60,000 nucleotides of DNA, from positions 411,501-471,500 of the forward strand of contig JACVTC010000049.1 of assembly GCA_016946835.1 (NCBI GenBank). Reading direction: 5' to 3'. Positions 1 through 10,071 of the stretch are shown piece after piece (within the stretch, counting starts at the first letter, position 1; every line of letters starts with the position of its first letter). The notes beneath the pieces are model-generated. The model was not told where the DNA came from, ran no database searches, and saw only the letters and a list, made by a program, of their open reading frames with translations. A program made the translations under genes and the position numbers. The DNA comes from Neocallimastix lanati (nom. inval.) (Eukaryota > Neocallimastigomycota > Neocallimastigomycetes > Neocallimastigales > Neocallimastigaceae).

Positions 1-358
1 TATAATTATATAATAAAATTTAAGGTATCAAAGGTATAATCCCTAAATTATATAATTAACATTAATTTAATAATTAATGAAATAAAGATTTTTTTTTTTT
101 TTATAAAAAGAAAAATATTCAATCTTAATACTTTAATTTAAAAATTTTTTTAAAAAATCAATTTAAATTAAATTAAAAATAAAATAGTACAAATTTAAAA
201 AAATTTTTTTTAATTAAAAAAAAGAATATACATAAATATATATAGATTAAAGTTTTTAAAAAAAAATATTTTTAATTAAATAAATGAATTAAAATAAAAT
301 ATTGGATTTTTTTTTTTTTTTTTTTTTTTTTTTCTTAAATACTTTTTATTATTACATA

Positions 359-393
<35 letters not shown>

Positions 394-1257
394 ATAATAA
401 TTACATATATTATTTATATAAAAGTTTTTAATTTATTTATTATAGTATCGTGTTTTCTATTTGATACAAAATAATTGATAGGTTCAGATAATTTTTAAGA
501 ATGTTATTAAATCTTTTTTTTTTTTTTTTTAATTATAATTATTGAATATATTATAAAGATACTATGAAAATTATTACTTATTCTCAAAATAAGGTTTTAT
601 TTAAAAATTTACTTTGAAATAGTAATAATATAAATTTAAAAACTTAATATGGACTATATTCTAAAATTCTTTTGATTATTTTAGCAATTTATTTTTAAAT
701 TCTAATCATAAAAGTTAAGAATTAATTGAAACTATTTAAATATTTATATAAAATAATAAATATTAATAAATTAATATAATATTAAAAATAAGTTTTATAA
801 AGTTTATTAATAATTAAAATTTATAATATGGTAATTACAAGTAATAAAAAGTAATCTATTCAATTTAAAAAAAAAAAAAAAAAAAAACATATTGATTAAA
901 AAAAGTATGAAATAGATTATGATATTGTTTAAATTCTTATCCTCTCTAATTGTTCTTAAGGAAATTTGAATTTAAGTATATTTAAAACTAACTATGATAT
1001 AAAGTTAAGTAAACAATAAATAAGTTTACTAGTTTTGATTTAAAAATATTAAAAAACATTGTTGTAAAGAATAACATATAATTTTATTATAAAAAATATA
1101 AATATTTCATATATATATATAAAGATTAATCCATAAAAATTAATTTATAATAAAAGTTAAATCTAATCCATTAAAAGTTAAATAAGTTTAATTAAATCTC
1201 TAAAATTGTTAGAAAATTAATATTTAAACTTTAAATTTTTAATTAACATTTAATCAA
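1..1257. other. AT-rich non-coding stretch
   Basis: No open frame or recognisable domain in either strand. The stretch holds long T runs (for example around 308-333 and 361-389) and an A run near 869-887. Intergenic by default. Confidence 0.6.
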
Positions 1258-1327
1258 TTTTTTTTTTTTTTTTTTTAGACTGGGATTAACGAGATGGGAG
1301 GACTATAGGACCTCTAGTTTCTCTCAT
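1258..1327 (-). mobile_element. LINE-like 3'-end fragment with poly-A tail
   Basis: Read on the minus strand, about 50 bases end in a short peptide frame finishing SLIPV, followed directly by a run of about 19 A (T on the plus strand). The same end, including the GACTGGGATTAACGAG block next to the poly-T, recurs at about 23,600 with a longer coding remnant behind it. A coding 3' end abutting poly-A, sharply truncated at its 5' side, is what target-primed reverse transcription leaves. I infer a LINE-type fragment; the family name cannot be given from this much sequence. Confidence 0.5.
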
Positions 1328-1511
1328 TAAATCAATACTTTTATTTTTATTATAATTATAAATATTAAACAGTGTATTACAAATAAATATGATAAATAAT
1401 TATATACATTGTTTATATAGTTTATTATACAAAATTATATCGTTCAAAGATTTTTTATATAAAATTTTTATTAAAGTATGTATTTAATAAAATATGCATT
1501 TTTAATTATAT

Positions 1512-1690
1512 TTATTTATTTTCCCTTAACACTTTACCATTTGATTTAATAGGTAACCAATCTAATTGTTTCAAACTATCTAATGTATATTCTAAAATTT
1601 TATTTTCTTTTGATAGTAATATAATATACCATGAATCTTTTGTTCAATAAAATAATAAATCTTTTGAAAAATTACAAAAATTAATTTAGG
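1512..1690 (-). pseudogene. C-terminal fragment of a trypsin-like protease paralogue
   Basis: The minus-strand frame ending at the stop at 1512-1514 encodes about 55 residues that align by eye with the C-terminal domain of the intact protease at 8,647-9,732. Shared landmarks are FSK..LFY, a SWY against VWY, an acidic/Lys stretch, and a leucine-rich LK.L.WLP block against LKCLNWYP. One in-frame TGA stop follows LLFY. The catalytic N-terminal domain (His, Asp, GSSGGP) is not present upstream, where T runs and LTR-like sequence begin instead. This is therefore a decayed, 5'-truncated paralogue, not a functional gene. Low base complexity makes exact edges uncertain. Confidence 0.65.
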
Positions 1691-1860
1691 TAATATTTAT
1701 AATTCATATTTTTTTTTTTTTTTATTTTTTAATTCACCTAAAGAAAATTTAAATTTTAACCCAGGTAATATTATTATAATACATAAGTACATAATATTTA
1801 TAATACTTAAAACTTTATTTATTGTACAATGTAATTTAAACTTAATCTTATACTTTGATA

Positions 1861-1872
1861 CTCCCCCTCAAA
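1861..1872 (-). other. Polypurine tract of the copia relic
   Basis: CTCCCCCTC on the plus strand reads GAGGGGGAG on the minus strand, just after the end of the RNase H frame. This is the usual place and form of a Ty1/copia polypurine tract, the plus-strand DNA primer at the 3' LTR boundary. The LTR should continue toward lower coordinates (about 1,700-1,860); an AATAAA lies there, but no canonical TG start is seen. Confidence 0.6.
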
Positions 1873-4425
1873 TCTAGCTTTGAAGGTAGATTTGTACAAT
1901 TAAAATATTTTAAATTATTAATTAAATTTAGACAATATTTGATTCCTAAATTTTATCATTAATGAATTGTTCAAGTATTTAGTAAGACCATCGGCAATAT
2001 TCAACTTTGAATTTATATGTCTCAGTTTAATTTTATTTTCTTTTATTAATTCCCTTACGTAGTGATAGCGAATATCGATGTGTTTGGTTTTCTGGTTTGT
2101 TAATTCATTTGCTGCAATGAATATTGCAGCTTTATTGTCTACATTTATTTCAATCGTTTTAGTATTGATATTCAGTTCCCTTAAAAGATTTAAATACCAT
2201 ATACATTGTTTTGAGCATTTGGTTAAACTGTAATATTCTGCTTCTGCTGTAGACGTTGAGACACAGTGTTGTAACTTTGATCACCAACTGATAGGAGTGC
2301 CACAAATAGTTATGATATACCTAGTCGTAGATTTTCTAGTGTCTTTGTCCCCGGCATAGCCTGCATCTGAATATGCTTTAATCTTTGAGTTTGAATTAAA
2401 TGTTAATCCATAGTTTATTGTACATTTTAAATAGCCCATAATTTTTAAAATATTTTTCCAGTCTTCTAGATTAGGATCTTTGGTTTTTCTTGCTACTTTA
2501 CTTACGGCATAAATGATATCCGGTCTTGTACTTATACTGAAGTACAGTAAGTTGCCCACAGCGCTTCTATATTTAATTTTGTCTATGCTTATGTTTCTTA
2601 GTTTTTCATCATTAATGGGTTTAATATTATTCGTGGGATATATATTTTTATCTTTGAATTTTATTAGAAGATCATTTATATACCTCTTTTGGTGGAGAAT
2701 ATATCCGTTATTATATCTTTCAAATTTGATACCTATGATAAATTTTGCATCTCCTAATTCCTTTATATCGAAATATTTTTTATGTTAAAGATGTTGTTTG
2801 GTTAATTTCTGATTCATTTCCTGTAAGAAGTATATCATTGACATATACTGCAAGAATACATGTTATGTTTCCGTGTTTATTTTCCTTTTTGTAAAGACAT
2901 GGGTCACATTTCAGTCTTTTAAAATTGATCTTCAATAGTATATTGTTAAGTTGGTCATTCCACGCTTTCCCGGATTGTTTTAATCCATAGAGTGCCTTGT
3001 TGAGTTTCCAAAAAGTGTGTTTATTAGATTCATAACCTTCCGTAGATTTCATATATATATCATCTGGTAAGTTGGCATTTAGATATGTCGAATTTTACAT
3101 CAATTTGTTTGATTTTAAATCTTTTGTGTTGCAAGGGCTGTAATAATACGTAAGGAATCTTGCTTAAGGGTGGGTGAAAATGTCTCAAAGTTATCAATAC
3201 CTTCTTGTTGAGTAAAGTCTTGCTTTTCTTTTAATTATGTTTCCGTCGGCGTCTCTTTTAAGTTTGAAACCCACCTGGAGAAAATAATGTTGGCGTTTTT
3301 AGGAACGTATTTAATTGGTGTAAAAACTTTTATTTTGACCATATTTTGGAGTTCATCATTGACTGCTTTGAACCATTCTTCTTTGTCCTTTAGATTGTAA
3401 ATATCTTGGTAGTTGGTTGGTTCTCTTATTAAAGGATAATTTTGATTCTTTTTTGATATTTTCATTTTCTTTACTTGTGTATCGCTAAAATCTTCATATA
3501 TGTAAATTGGAGAATCCTTATATGGTCTTTTTGTTGAACTATAATTTATTGATGTTTCTTTGTTGTTACTTGTGATATTTGCTTTATCTGTTGTTGGATT
3601 TAAGTTATTTAATATTGGAAGTATGTGATACTTTGTATGCTGACTATTATTATGATTTGATATTGTATGGTTATATTCATTAGTAAAGGTAATTTTCGGT
3701 AATTTTCGTAGTTTGTATTATTATCTGGTATTTCTGAAATAACAATTGCTAAAGTAAAAATTGACTGGACTGTTTTCAAAGAATTCCACTGTTCTACATT
3801 CAATTACCTTGTTGTTTTTTAAATCAAAAATCTTGTAGGAATATGGATCTAAACAATATCCAATAAAAATGCCAGGGGATCCTATGTTGCCGAATTTGTG
3901 TCTTAATTGTTTTGGTAAGAAGAAAATCACTTTGGATCCAAAAACTTTTATGTTATTGTAATTTACCTTTGTCTTAAATAATACTTAGTAAGGGACCTTA
4001 TAAATTTGTTGACTGATGAGGGATCCTATTATAAAGGTAGCTAGCAGTAGACATAGCGTCTTCCCAAAACCTTCTGCTCAGTTTGGCGTCTTCCAGAAGT
4101 GAGGTGGTGGTACTAATCAGGACACCATTCAGTCTTTCCGCCCTATTATTTTGTTGCGGGTTGTAGGGTACAGTTGTTTGATGAATTATTCCATTATCTT
4201 TACAAAAACTTTGAAAGCTGTTTGAGAGAAACTCGGTACCATTGTCAGATCTTATGACTTTAATTGTTTTATTGAATTGGTTTTTAATGATTTTAGTCCA
4301 GTAACAGAATGATTCGAATGTGTCTGATTTATTTTTTAAGAAAAATGTCCAATTATATCTACTATTATCATCCAGGACAGTTAACACATATTTATTTCCA
4401 TATAGAGATTCTGTACAATCATTTT
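1873..4425 (-). pseudogene. Degenerate Ty1/copia pol: integrase, RT and RNase H
   Basis: Domains follow the copia order on the minus strand. The integrase core (about 4,425-3,998) has LDD.SRY, IRSDNGTEF, PYNPQQN and AERLN. The post-integrase SH3-like domain (3,930-3,721) has FGNIGSPGIFIGY and ends VEFFENSP. The RT N-part lies at 3,465-3,235, the RT core at about 3,220-2,780 (FTQQEGID, ALYGLKQSGKAWN, then YVNDILL) and RNase H at about 2,775-1,925 (RPDI.YAV, AYSDAGYAGD, STAEAEY, VDNKAA, HIDIRYHYVRE). The frame is broken between integrase and SH3, in the RT N-part (a VAKG-type segment is missing), and by a TGA at 2281-2283 within RNase H. The first aspartate of the catalytic YVDD is Asn (AAT at 2837-2839). 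Gag, zinc knuckle and protease are absent: coding similarity stops near 4,425 at T-rich DNA. A dead, 5'-truncated copy. Confidence 0.92.
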
Positions 4426-5385
4426 TTTTATTTTATTTTTATATCTATTATTATTATTTTTTTTTTATTTATCTTCTATTTTTTTTTTATTTATTAATTT
4501 TTGAAATATTAAAATATAAAATATATTAAGTATAAAATATATAAAATATAAAATATATAAAATATAGAATATTATTATAATGAATTAAAATATATTTAAA
4601 TATTGTTTTATTTTAATATTTTATGTTCTTTTTTTTTTTTTTTTTTTTTACCAAAATTATAGCTAAACTATATATGTATCATCCATTTATATTATTTATA
4701 CACTTTTATTACATTACAATAATTTAATACATTATAATTAATACTACATTATTTTATGTTTTAACTTTATTACATATTATATCAACTCTAATTTATATTT
4801 AAATACATTTATTTATTATTAATTATTTATTATTAATATTTTATTATTTATTATTTATTATTTATTATTTATTATTTATTATTTATTATTTATTTTTATT
4901 ATTCAATATTTATTATTAATTATTTATTATTAATATTTTATTTACTATTTATTTATTTAATTTTAATTATTGATAGTAAAAAGGATACAAATGATTAAGT
5001 ATTAATATCTGCTTACTTATGATTATCGTCAATAATGATTTGATACTGATTTGGTAGATACTAACATTAGTTGAAGTTTTTTTCTCTCCATTTATTAAAT
5101 TATTATTTATTGCTTTTTTTTTTTTCTATATATTTTTTTTTTATTATAAATGAAATATCTTTTTACTTTATAATATATGCTTTAATATAAATGTAATTAA
5201 AATTATTTTTTTTATTATTATTAATTATAATAATTAAAAAATATTTTTTTTTTTTTTTTTTTTTTTTTAGACTTAGAGAATAATTTTATTAAAATTTATA
5301 ATAATAATAATAAAAATACATGCTTTAAATGAAAATACATAAAATAAAATATTATATATTATATAATTATAAAAGTGTGTTAGAA
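4426..5385. other. Low-complexity non-coding stretch
   Basis: Contains TATTT/ATTATTT microsatellites (about 4,810-4,950) and several T runs (4,629-4,649, 5,246-5,268). No gene, domain or non-trivial repeat seen. Confidence 0.6.
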
Positions 5386-5389
5386 GCAA

Positions 5390-6908
5390 TAGTTTTCAAA
5401 CTTTACCACATATATTTTTATATTCACAAAGAAAATTTAAAAAATCATCAAGGTTTTCAAGATTAGGACCTAAAGAAATTTTTTGATTTTATAAAATGCA
5501 ATATGTTTTTCATGAGAAAGTTTCTTGATATAATAAGGGCAATGGAAAGCTGAACCTTTAAGATCACAAGGAACTCTAGCATGAACTTTATCACCAACTA
5601 TATTAGCCGTTTCTATAAATTTTGTTCACCATTTCATTAGATCTTAATTCTTCATTATCATCAAATTCATTAAGAAGAATTGAAAAGTAGTTATTTGAGA
5701 ATATTTCATTTTTCTTTTCTTTACACATATGATGGGACCATTTGAATCTTCTAAATGGAGTAGGAGCATGAAAACCTTCTGAGTCATCTTTCTTACAGGA
5801 AAAGGATATGAGAAAAGTGGCCAGAAATATCATTGAATATACTACAAACAGATACCTTATTAATGTATTCCTTCATTTAACAATTAAATAAAACATGATC
5901 AATTCAAGATGATCCACCATCTCAAGCCCATGTGAAATCAAGACCCGTTAAGTTTTCTAGCGAACCACTAATATGATGATTTATTAAGTAAACTTTCTAA
6001 TTGAGATTTAGACATATTAAAGTCACCTACAAGAATAGAAGGAGTATTAGTATGCTTCTTTATCCAATTAGTAATTTCTGAAAAGGCATTCGTTCTTTCT
6101 TCATTAGTGACCATAGAAACATAAATATCACCAATAGTGCATTTAATTCCCCAAAAAGAAGTAATATTGACAGAAATGATATATTTTATATTCAAATGGA
6201 TCTGGAGAAAAGGAACAAGAACGATGTACACTTATATTAAGACCTCTCATACCAGGTATACTTGGATCAGCTTTTCGTAAAATTGTATTATAGTGACAAA
6301 GAAATGGGTAATTATTTGAAAGTACATTTAAGGTATTGATAATGACTATTACCGATCTCTTGCAAGCAAATACAGATAGATTTAAAAATTTCATTAAAGT
6401 ATCTAATACCATCACGTTTTTTTTGCATTCCATCCATTAATGTTCCAACTGACACAAAGATTAAAGAGCTGAGTAGACGGTGAGTAAATACTACTATATA
6501 TAGAAAATTTTTTACCATTGATTTAGTTTCAAAAGAAGAAAATTTATTGTTAAATTTCTTAACATAACTGAAAGTTCGAATTTTATTGGTTTTGATCCAA
6601 CTAATTTTACAGATTGGAAGGCATTGAGTGAGAATAAATAAAATATTTAGATAATAAGTGGGTTTATCAAAGCTTATCCTTAAAATGAAGTAATTTTCCA
6701 TATTTGGTATGTGTTTTTTTGTAATTCCATGAACTATTTCATTGTAATTGGAAATATTTTTACTAAGAAATTCCCAAAGTTTATTAACAGACCATGATTG
6801 AAGAATATGAATAAAGATAAGAATGAAATCTTTATTCTGAATATCGAATCTTCGAAGTCCTTGCCGTAAAACAGGTATAATTGATGTATCTAAAGAAGTA
6901 TTATCCAT
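5390..6908 (-). pseudogene. LINE-type ORF relic with APE-like endonuclease, no RT
   Basis: The minus-strand frame opens at 6,908 (MDNTSLDT) and runs about 150 residues before an apurinic-endonuclease-like (EEP) domain. Visible landmarks are the CLQEIGNS motif near 6,345 (catalytic Glu), YPFLCHYN and MRGL near 6,300-6,245, WGIKCTIGDIY near 6,150, VGDFNMS near 6,025 (Asp-Asn pair), GLDFTW near 5,930 and an IDH near 5,895. A conserved linker follows (KKDDSEGFHAP near 5,790; CEYKNICGKV near 5,410). Frameshifts lie near 6,310 and 6,235, and stops fall near 5,965 and 5,900. The RT and C-terminal regions expected next are missing: the coding trace stops near 5,390 at AT-rich sequence. Assigned to a non-LTR retrotransposon by the endonuclease motif set; the clade is not determined. 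Confidence 0.75.
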
Positions 6909-8069
6909 TTCGAAGAAAACCTAAAAAAAATAAAATAAAAGAAGTATAAAATAAAAAAAAATAATAATAATAAAAATATATAATTTTTTTCTCCTTTTTT
7001 TTTTTTTTTTTTTAATATATATAATAAAATAAAAATAAAAAAGTAAAATAGAAAGTAAACTTCCCTTTAAATAGGATTAAAAAAATTGTTAGTGTTGAAT
7101 ATATGAAAGCTTAAAATATATCGTTGTTCTTGATGATTTTGTAACTGTTTGATTTTGTAAATAATTGATTTTATCCGGTATTACTGTTTTAATATTTATA
7201 ATTTTTCACAAGGGTTAGAAAGTTATTGATGAAAAACTACTTGTATATACTGTTAAAATGAATAAACGTTTCTTTTTATCTTTTGAATGATTGTTATTTT
7301 TTCATTAATAAAGCTCTTTAAAACGTAAATAATTTTTTGTAGAAATAATAATAAATTAACTTAAATTAGATTTAAAAAAGAAAAATGTTAGTAGTGAAAG
7401 ACTATAAAAAAGATTCCCATCCGTTAAATAATGTCTTAAACACAAGCTTTGGAGTGAATCAATCTCCTACATTTCCATTTTACAATAGCTACATGAAAGT
7501 TTAAACAATAATATAGAAAAATACATATACAAAATAATGCTAAAGTAAAAAATACAATAGATTCATTATAATGATAATATGTAGAAACTACATGATATTA
7601 TTAATTATACAACTCCAATGTTACTACATATCCAGTTTAAAACAATATAAAACATCAGGTTCACTTTCTACAGTCTTCCAGCATTCCAATTTTCTCTCTT
7701 CATACTAAAAGCTACTTTAGAAAGGATAAACATAGATTATCATCAGAATCACAGAAATCTGTAATTAGTACATCTGATATAGGCTATTCCTTTTCCATCA
7801 ACCTACTATGGACCTGGAAAAACAGTCAAAATCATTGGGTAATAATTAAATAATTAAAATTTTAAAAAAAAAAAATTCTTTTTGATTTGAAAAATTCATC
7901 TAGTACATTAAACATTAAATATATCTATAATAATTAAATATAATAATATATACATTAATATAAATTAACATTTTTTATTATTTTAAAAAAAAAATTATAT
8001 ATTCTTTTATTTAATATATATGATTTTATTTTATTTAATTTTATTTATTTAGAATCTTTTTTTTGTATA

Positions 8070-8120
<51 letters not shown>

Positions 8121-8225
8121 CAAATCAATATTTTAACTCTAAAATTTTCAATTATTTTATATTTTATTTTTTTTTTATAATAATTTGAATATATTATAAA
8201 TATTTTTTCATATATAGATTTATAT

Positions 8226-8259
<34 letters not shown>

Positions 8260-8339
8260 CTTTTATTAAATATTTATTTCTAATTTTATTTTTAATAGTT
8301 TAATTTTATTTTATTTATAATCTTTAACTCTTTTTTTTT

Positions 8340-8387
<48 letters not shown>

Positions 8388-8640
8388 ATTTCTTATTATT
8401 ATTTAATAATAATACAAATATTTCTTTAAATATTATTAATTAAAAAGTAGAAATACATATATATATATAAATATATATTTTATAATAGTAATTAAAAACA
8501 ATTAATAATAAATATTTAAATATATAAAATATATGATTATATATTTATAGATCTAAAATTAAAACAAAACAAAAAAAAAATAATAATAAAAATAAAAATT
8601 CATTTAAATAAAAATTCTTGATTATTATTTTCTTAATTAT
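6909..8640. other. Intergenic; contains an unassigned less AT-rich patch
   Basis: From about 7,385 to 7,840 the sequence is noticeably less simple. A plus-strand frame of 39 codons from ATG 7,385 ends at a TAA, and further short open pieces follow (near 7,622-7,707). I recognise no domain on either strand; it may be a very old gene or transposon relic. From 7,860 to 8,640 there are only A/T homopolymers, including T runs of about 40 at 8,081-8,120 and 8,342-8,383. Confidence 0.5.
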
Positions 8641-8646
8641 TTAGAC

Positions 8647-9732
8647 TTATAAATACATCAATTCTGTTAATTTTAGCCATGTAATTAAAATATATTCTCT
8701 ACCATTAATTTTTGATTCAATATTACTGTCTAATTCTTCACTATTTGAAATGAGGGGATACCAATTCAAGCATTTTAAACAATCTAAATTAAACTTAATA
8801 TCAAAATTATTTTCTTCTTCAGATAAATAAGTAACATACCAAACATAATTTGTTCTATAAAATAATAGTTTCTTTGAAAAAGTACAATAAAAAAGTGATT
8901 TTTGTACTATTTCTAATTCATTAAGTTTTAATGCCTTTTCATTATCTTTTACATTCAATTCGATATCTTTTTTTAATTCTTTTATATCATCAGAAGTTAA
9001 TTTTAATCGTAATCCATATTCATTCAATTTGTCCATCTCAGGTTCATTTTCAGATAATAATTTTGCTGATTTTCTTGCTCTTTCTATTCCATATTCATTT
9101 TTATTATTATATAATGTTCGTATAGCAAATTCAACCTCACTAATTTTAACAGCTATATTCATTTTTTTATTATCTATACTTGATTTGTGAACACCTACTA
9201 CTTCATAATTTTCATTCAAAAGAGGACCGCCAGATGATCCAGAGTCGGTTGGTATTCTATGATAAAAATTAAAGCTATGGATTTCTTTTATTTTTCCATG
9301 AGCTATAGAAAATACTTTGTTGGGATATTGTAAAATTTCAACTGATTCATTAATTCCGATATTTTTAATACTAGGCTTAAGAAAGTATGGATGTATTGTA
9401 TTAATAATTTCATCACTTAATTCTATAAACGTAATATCAATTAATTCTGATGTAAATACAAAATTTTTATCATTAATTTGAATTTTTATTGATTCTGTAT
9501 CATTAGATTCAGATCCATTTTTATATTTATATATTTCAAAAGATTCTCCTGATTTAAGACAATTTTCATTTATTACGTGATTATTAGTCATTAAACCTCT
9601 CATTGGATTCTCTTTTGATGGAATTGGAATTTCAATAAAAAATACTGTACCACTAAATTTACCAATTTTAACTAAATATATTGAATTCTCTATATTTTTA
9701 ATTTCCATAATATTATTGTTTGAATAAAGCAT
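8647..9732 (-). CDS. Trypsin-like serine protease with C-terminal extension
   Basis: A 361-residue intact frame. Residues about 15-190 form a chymotrypsin/HtrA-type fold: a start-domain SGTVFFIE strand, the catalytic His in TNNHVI (H52), the catalytic Asp in ELIDITFIEL (D99), and the nucleophile in DSGSSGGPLL (S167), followed by VVGVHKS. All three triad residues are present, so activity is plausible. Residues about 195-260 are charged and probably helical. The last 100 residues carry a Trp/Cys-rich domain (VWYV, CLKCLNWYP, ITWLKLTEL) that recurs as a fragment at 1,512-1,690. There is no signal peptide or membrane segment, so an intracellular, HtrA-like regulatory or quality-control role is more likely than secretion; this is inference. 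ATG 9,732 is the first Met; Met9 is an alternative start. The gene lies about 340 bases downstream of the ankyrin gene on the same strand. Confidence 0.85.
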   Translation of the reverse strand: MLYSNNNIMEIKNIENSIYLVKIGKFSGTVFFIEIPIPSKENPMRGLMTNNHVINENCLKSGESFEIYKYKNGSESNDTESIKIQINDKNFVFTSELIDITFIELSDEIINTIHPYFLKPSIKNIGINESVEILQYPNKVFSIAHGKIKEIHSFNFYHRIPTDSGSSGGPLLNENYEVVGVHKSSIDNKKMNIAVKISEVEFAIRTLYNNKNEYGIERARKSAKLLSENEPEMDKLNEYGLRLKLTSDDIKELKKDIELNVKDNEKALKLNELEIVQKSLFYCTFSKKLLFYRTNYVWYVTYLSEEENNFDIKFNLDCLKCLNWYPLISNSEELDSNIESKINGREYILITWLKLTELMYL

Positions 9733-9778
9733 TTCATTTTTCGTTTGTGAAGAACTTTTATTATAACTAATTAAATTA

Positions 9779-9811
<33 letters not shown>

Positions 9812-9995
9812 GGAAAAAAGGAAAATAAAAAATTTAAAATTACGAATTTAACATTGTATTGAGATAAATATAAAATATTTTACATAATTATAAATTAAAA
9901 AAAAAGGATATACATTAATAAATTGATAAATTTTCAATTTATGTTAATTTAAAATAATATATATGTAATAAAATTTTATTAAATTTATTTATATA

Positions 9996-10031
<36 letters not shown>

Positions 10032-10071
10032 TAAAATTATTATTATTGATATTAAATATACATTAATAATA
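9733..10071. other. Spacer between ankyrin and protease genes
   Basis: AT-only spacer with mixed T/A runs at 9,778-9,811 and an A run at 10,000-10,028. It must hold the 3' UTR of the ankyrin gene and the promoter of the protease gene, but no element can be picked out. Confidence 0.5.

Noticed and set aside
4309-4529. Two overlapping plus-strand frames
   Set aside because: Antisense to the copia integrase, continuing into T-rich DNA.
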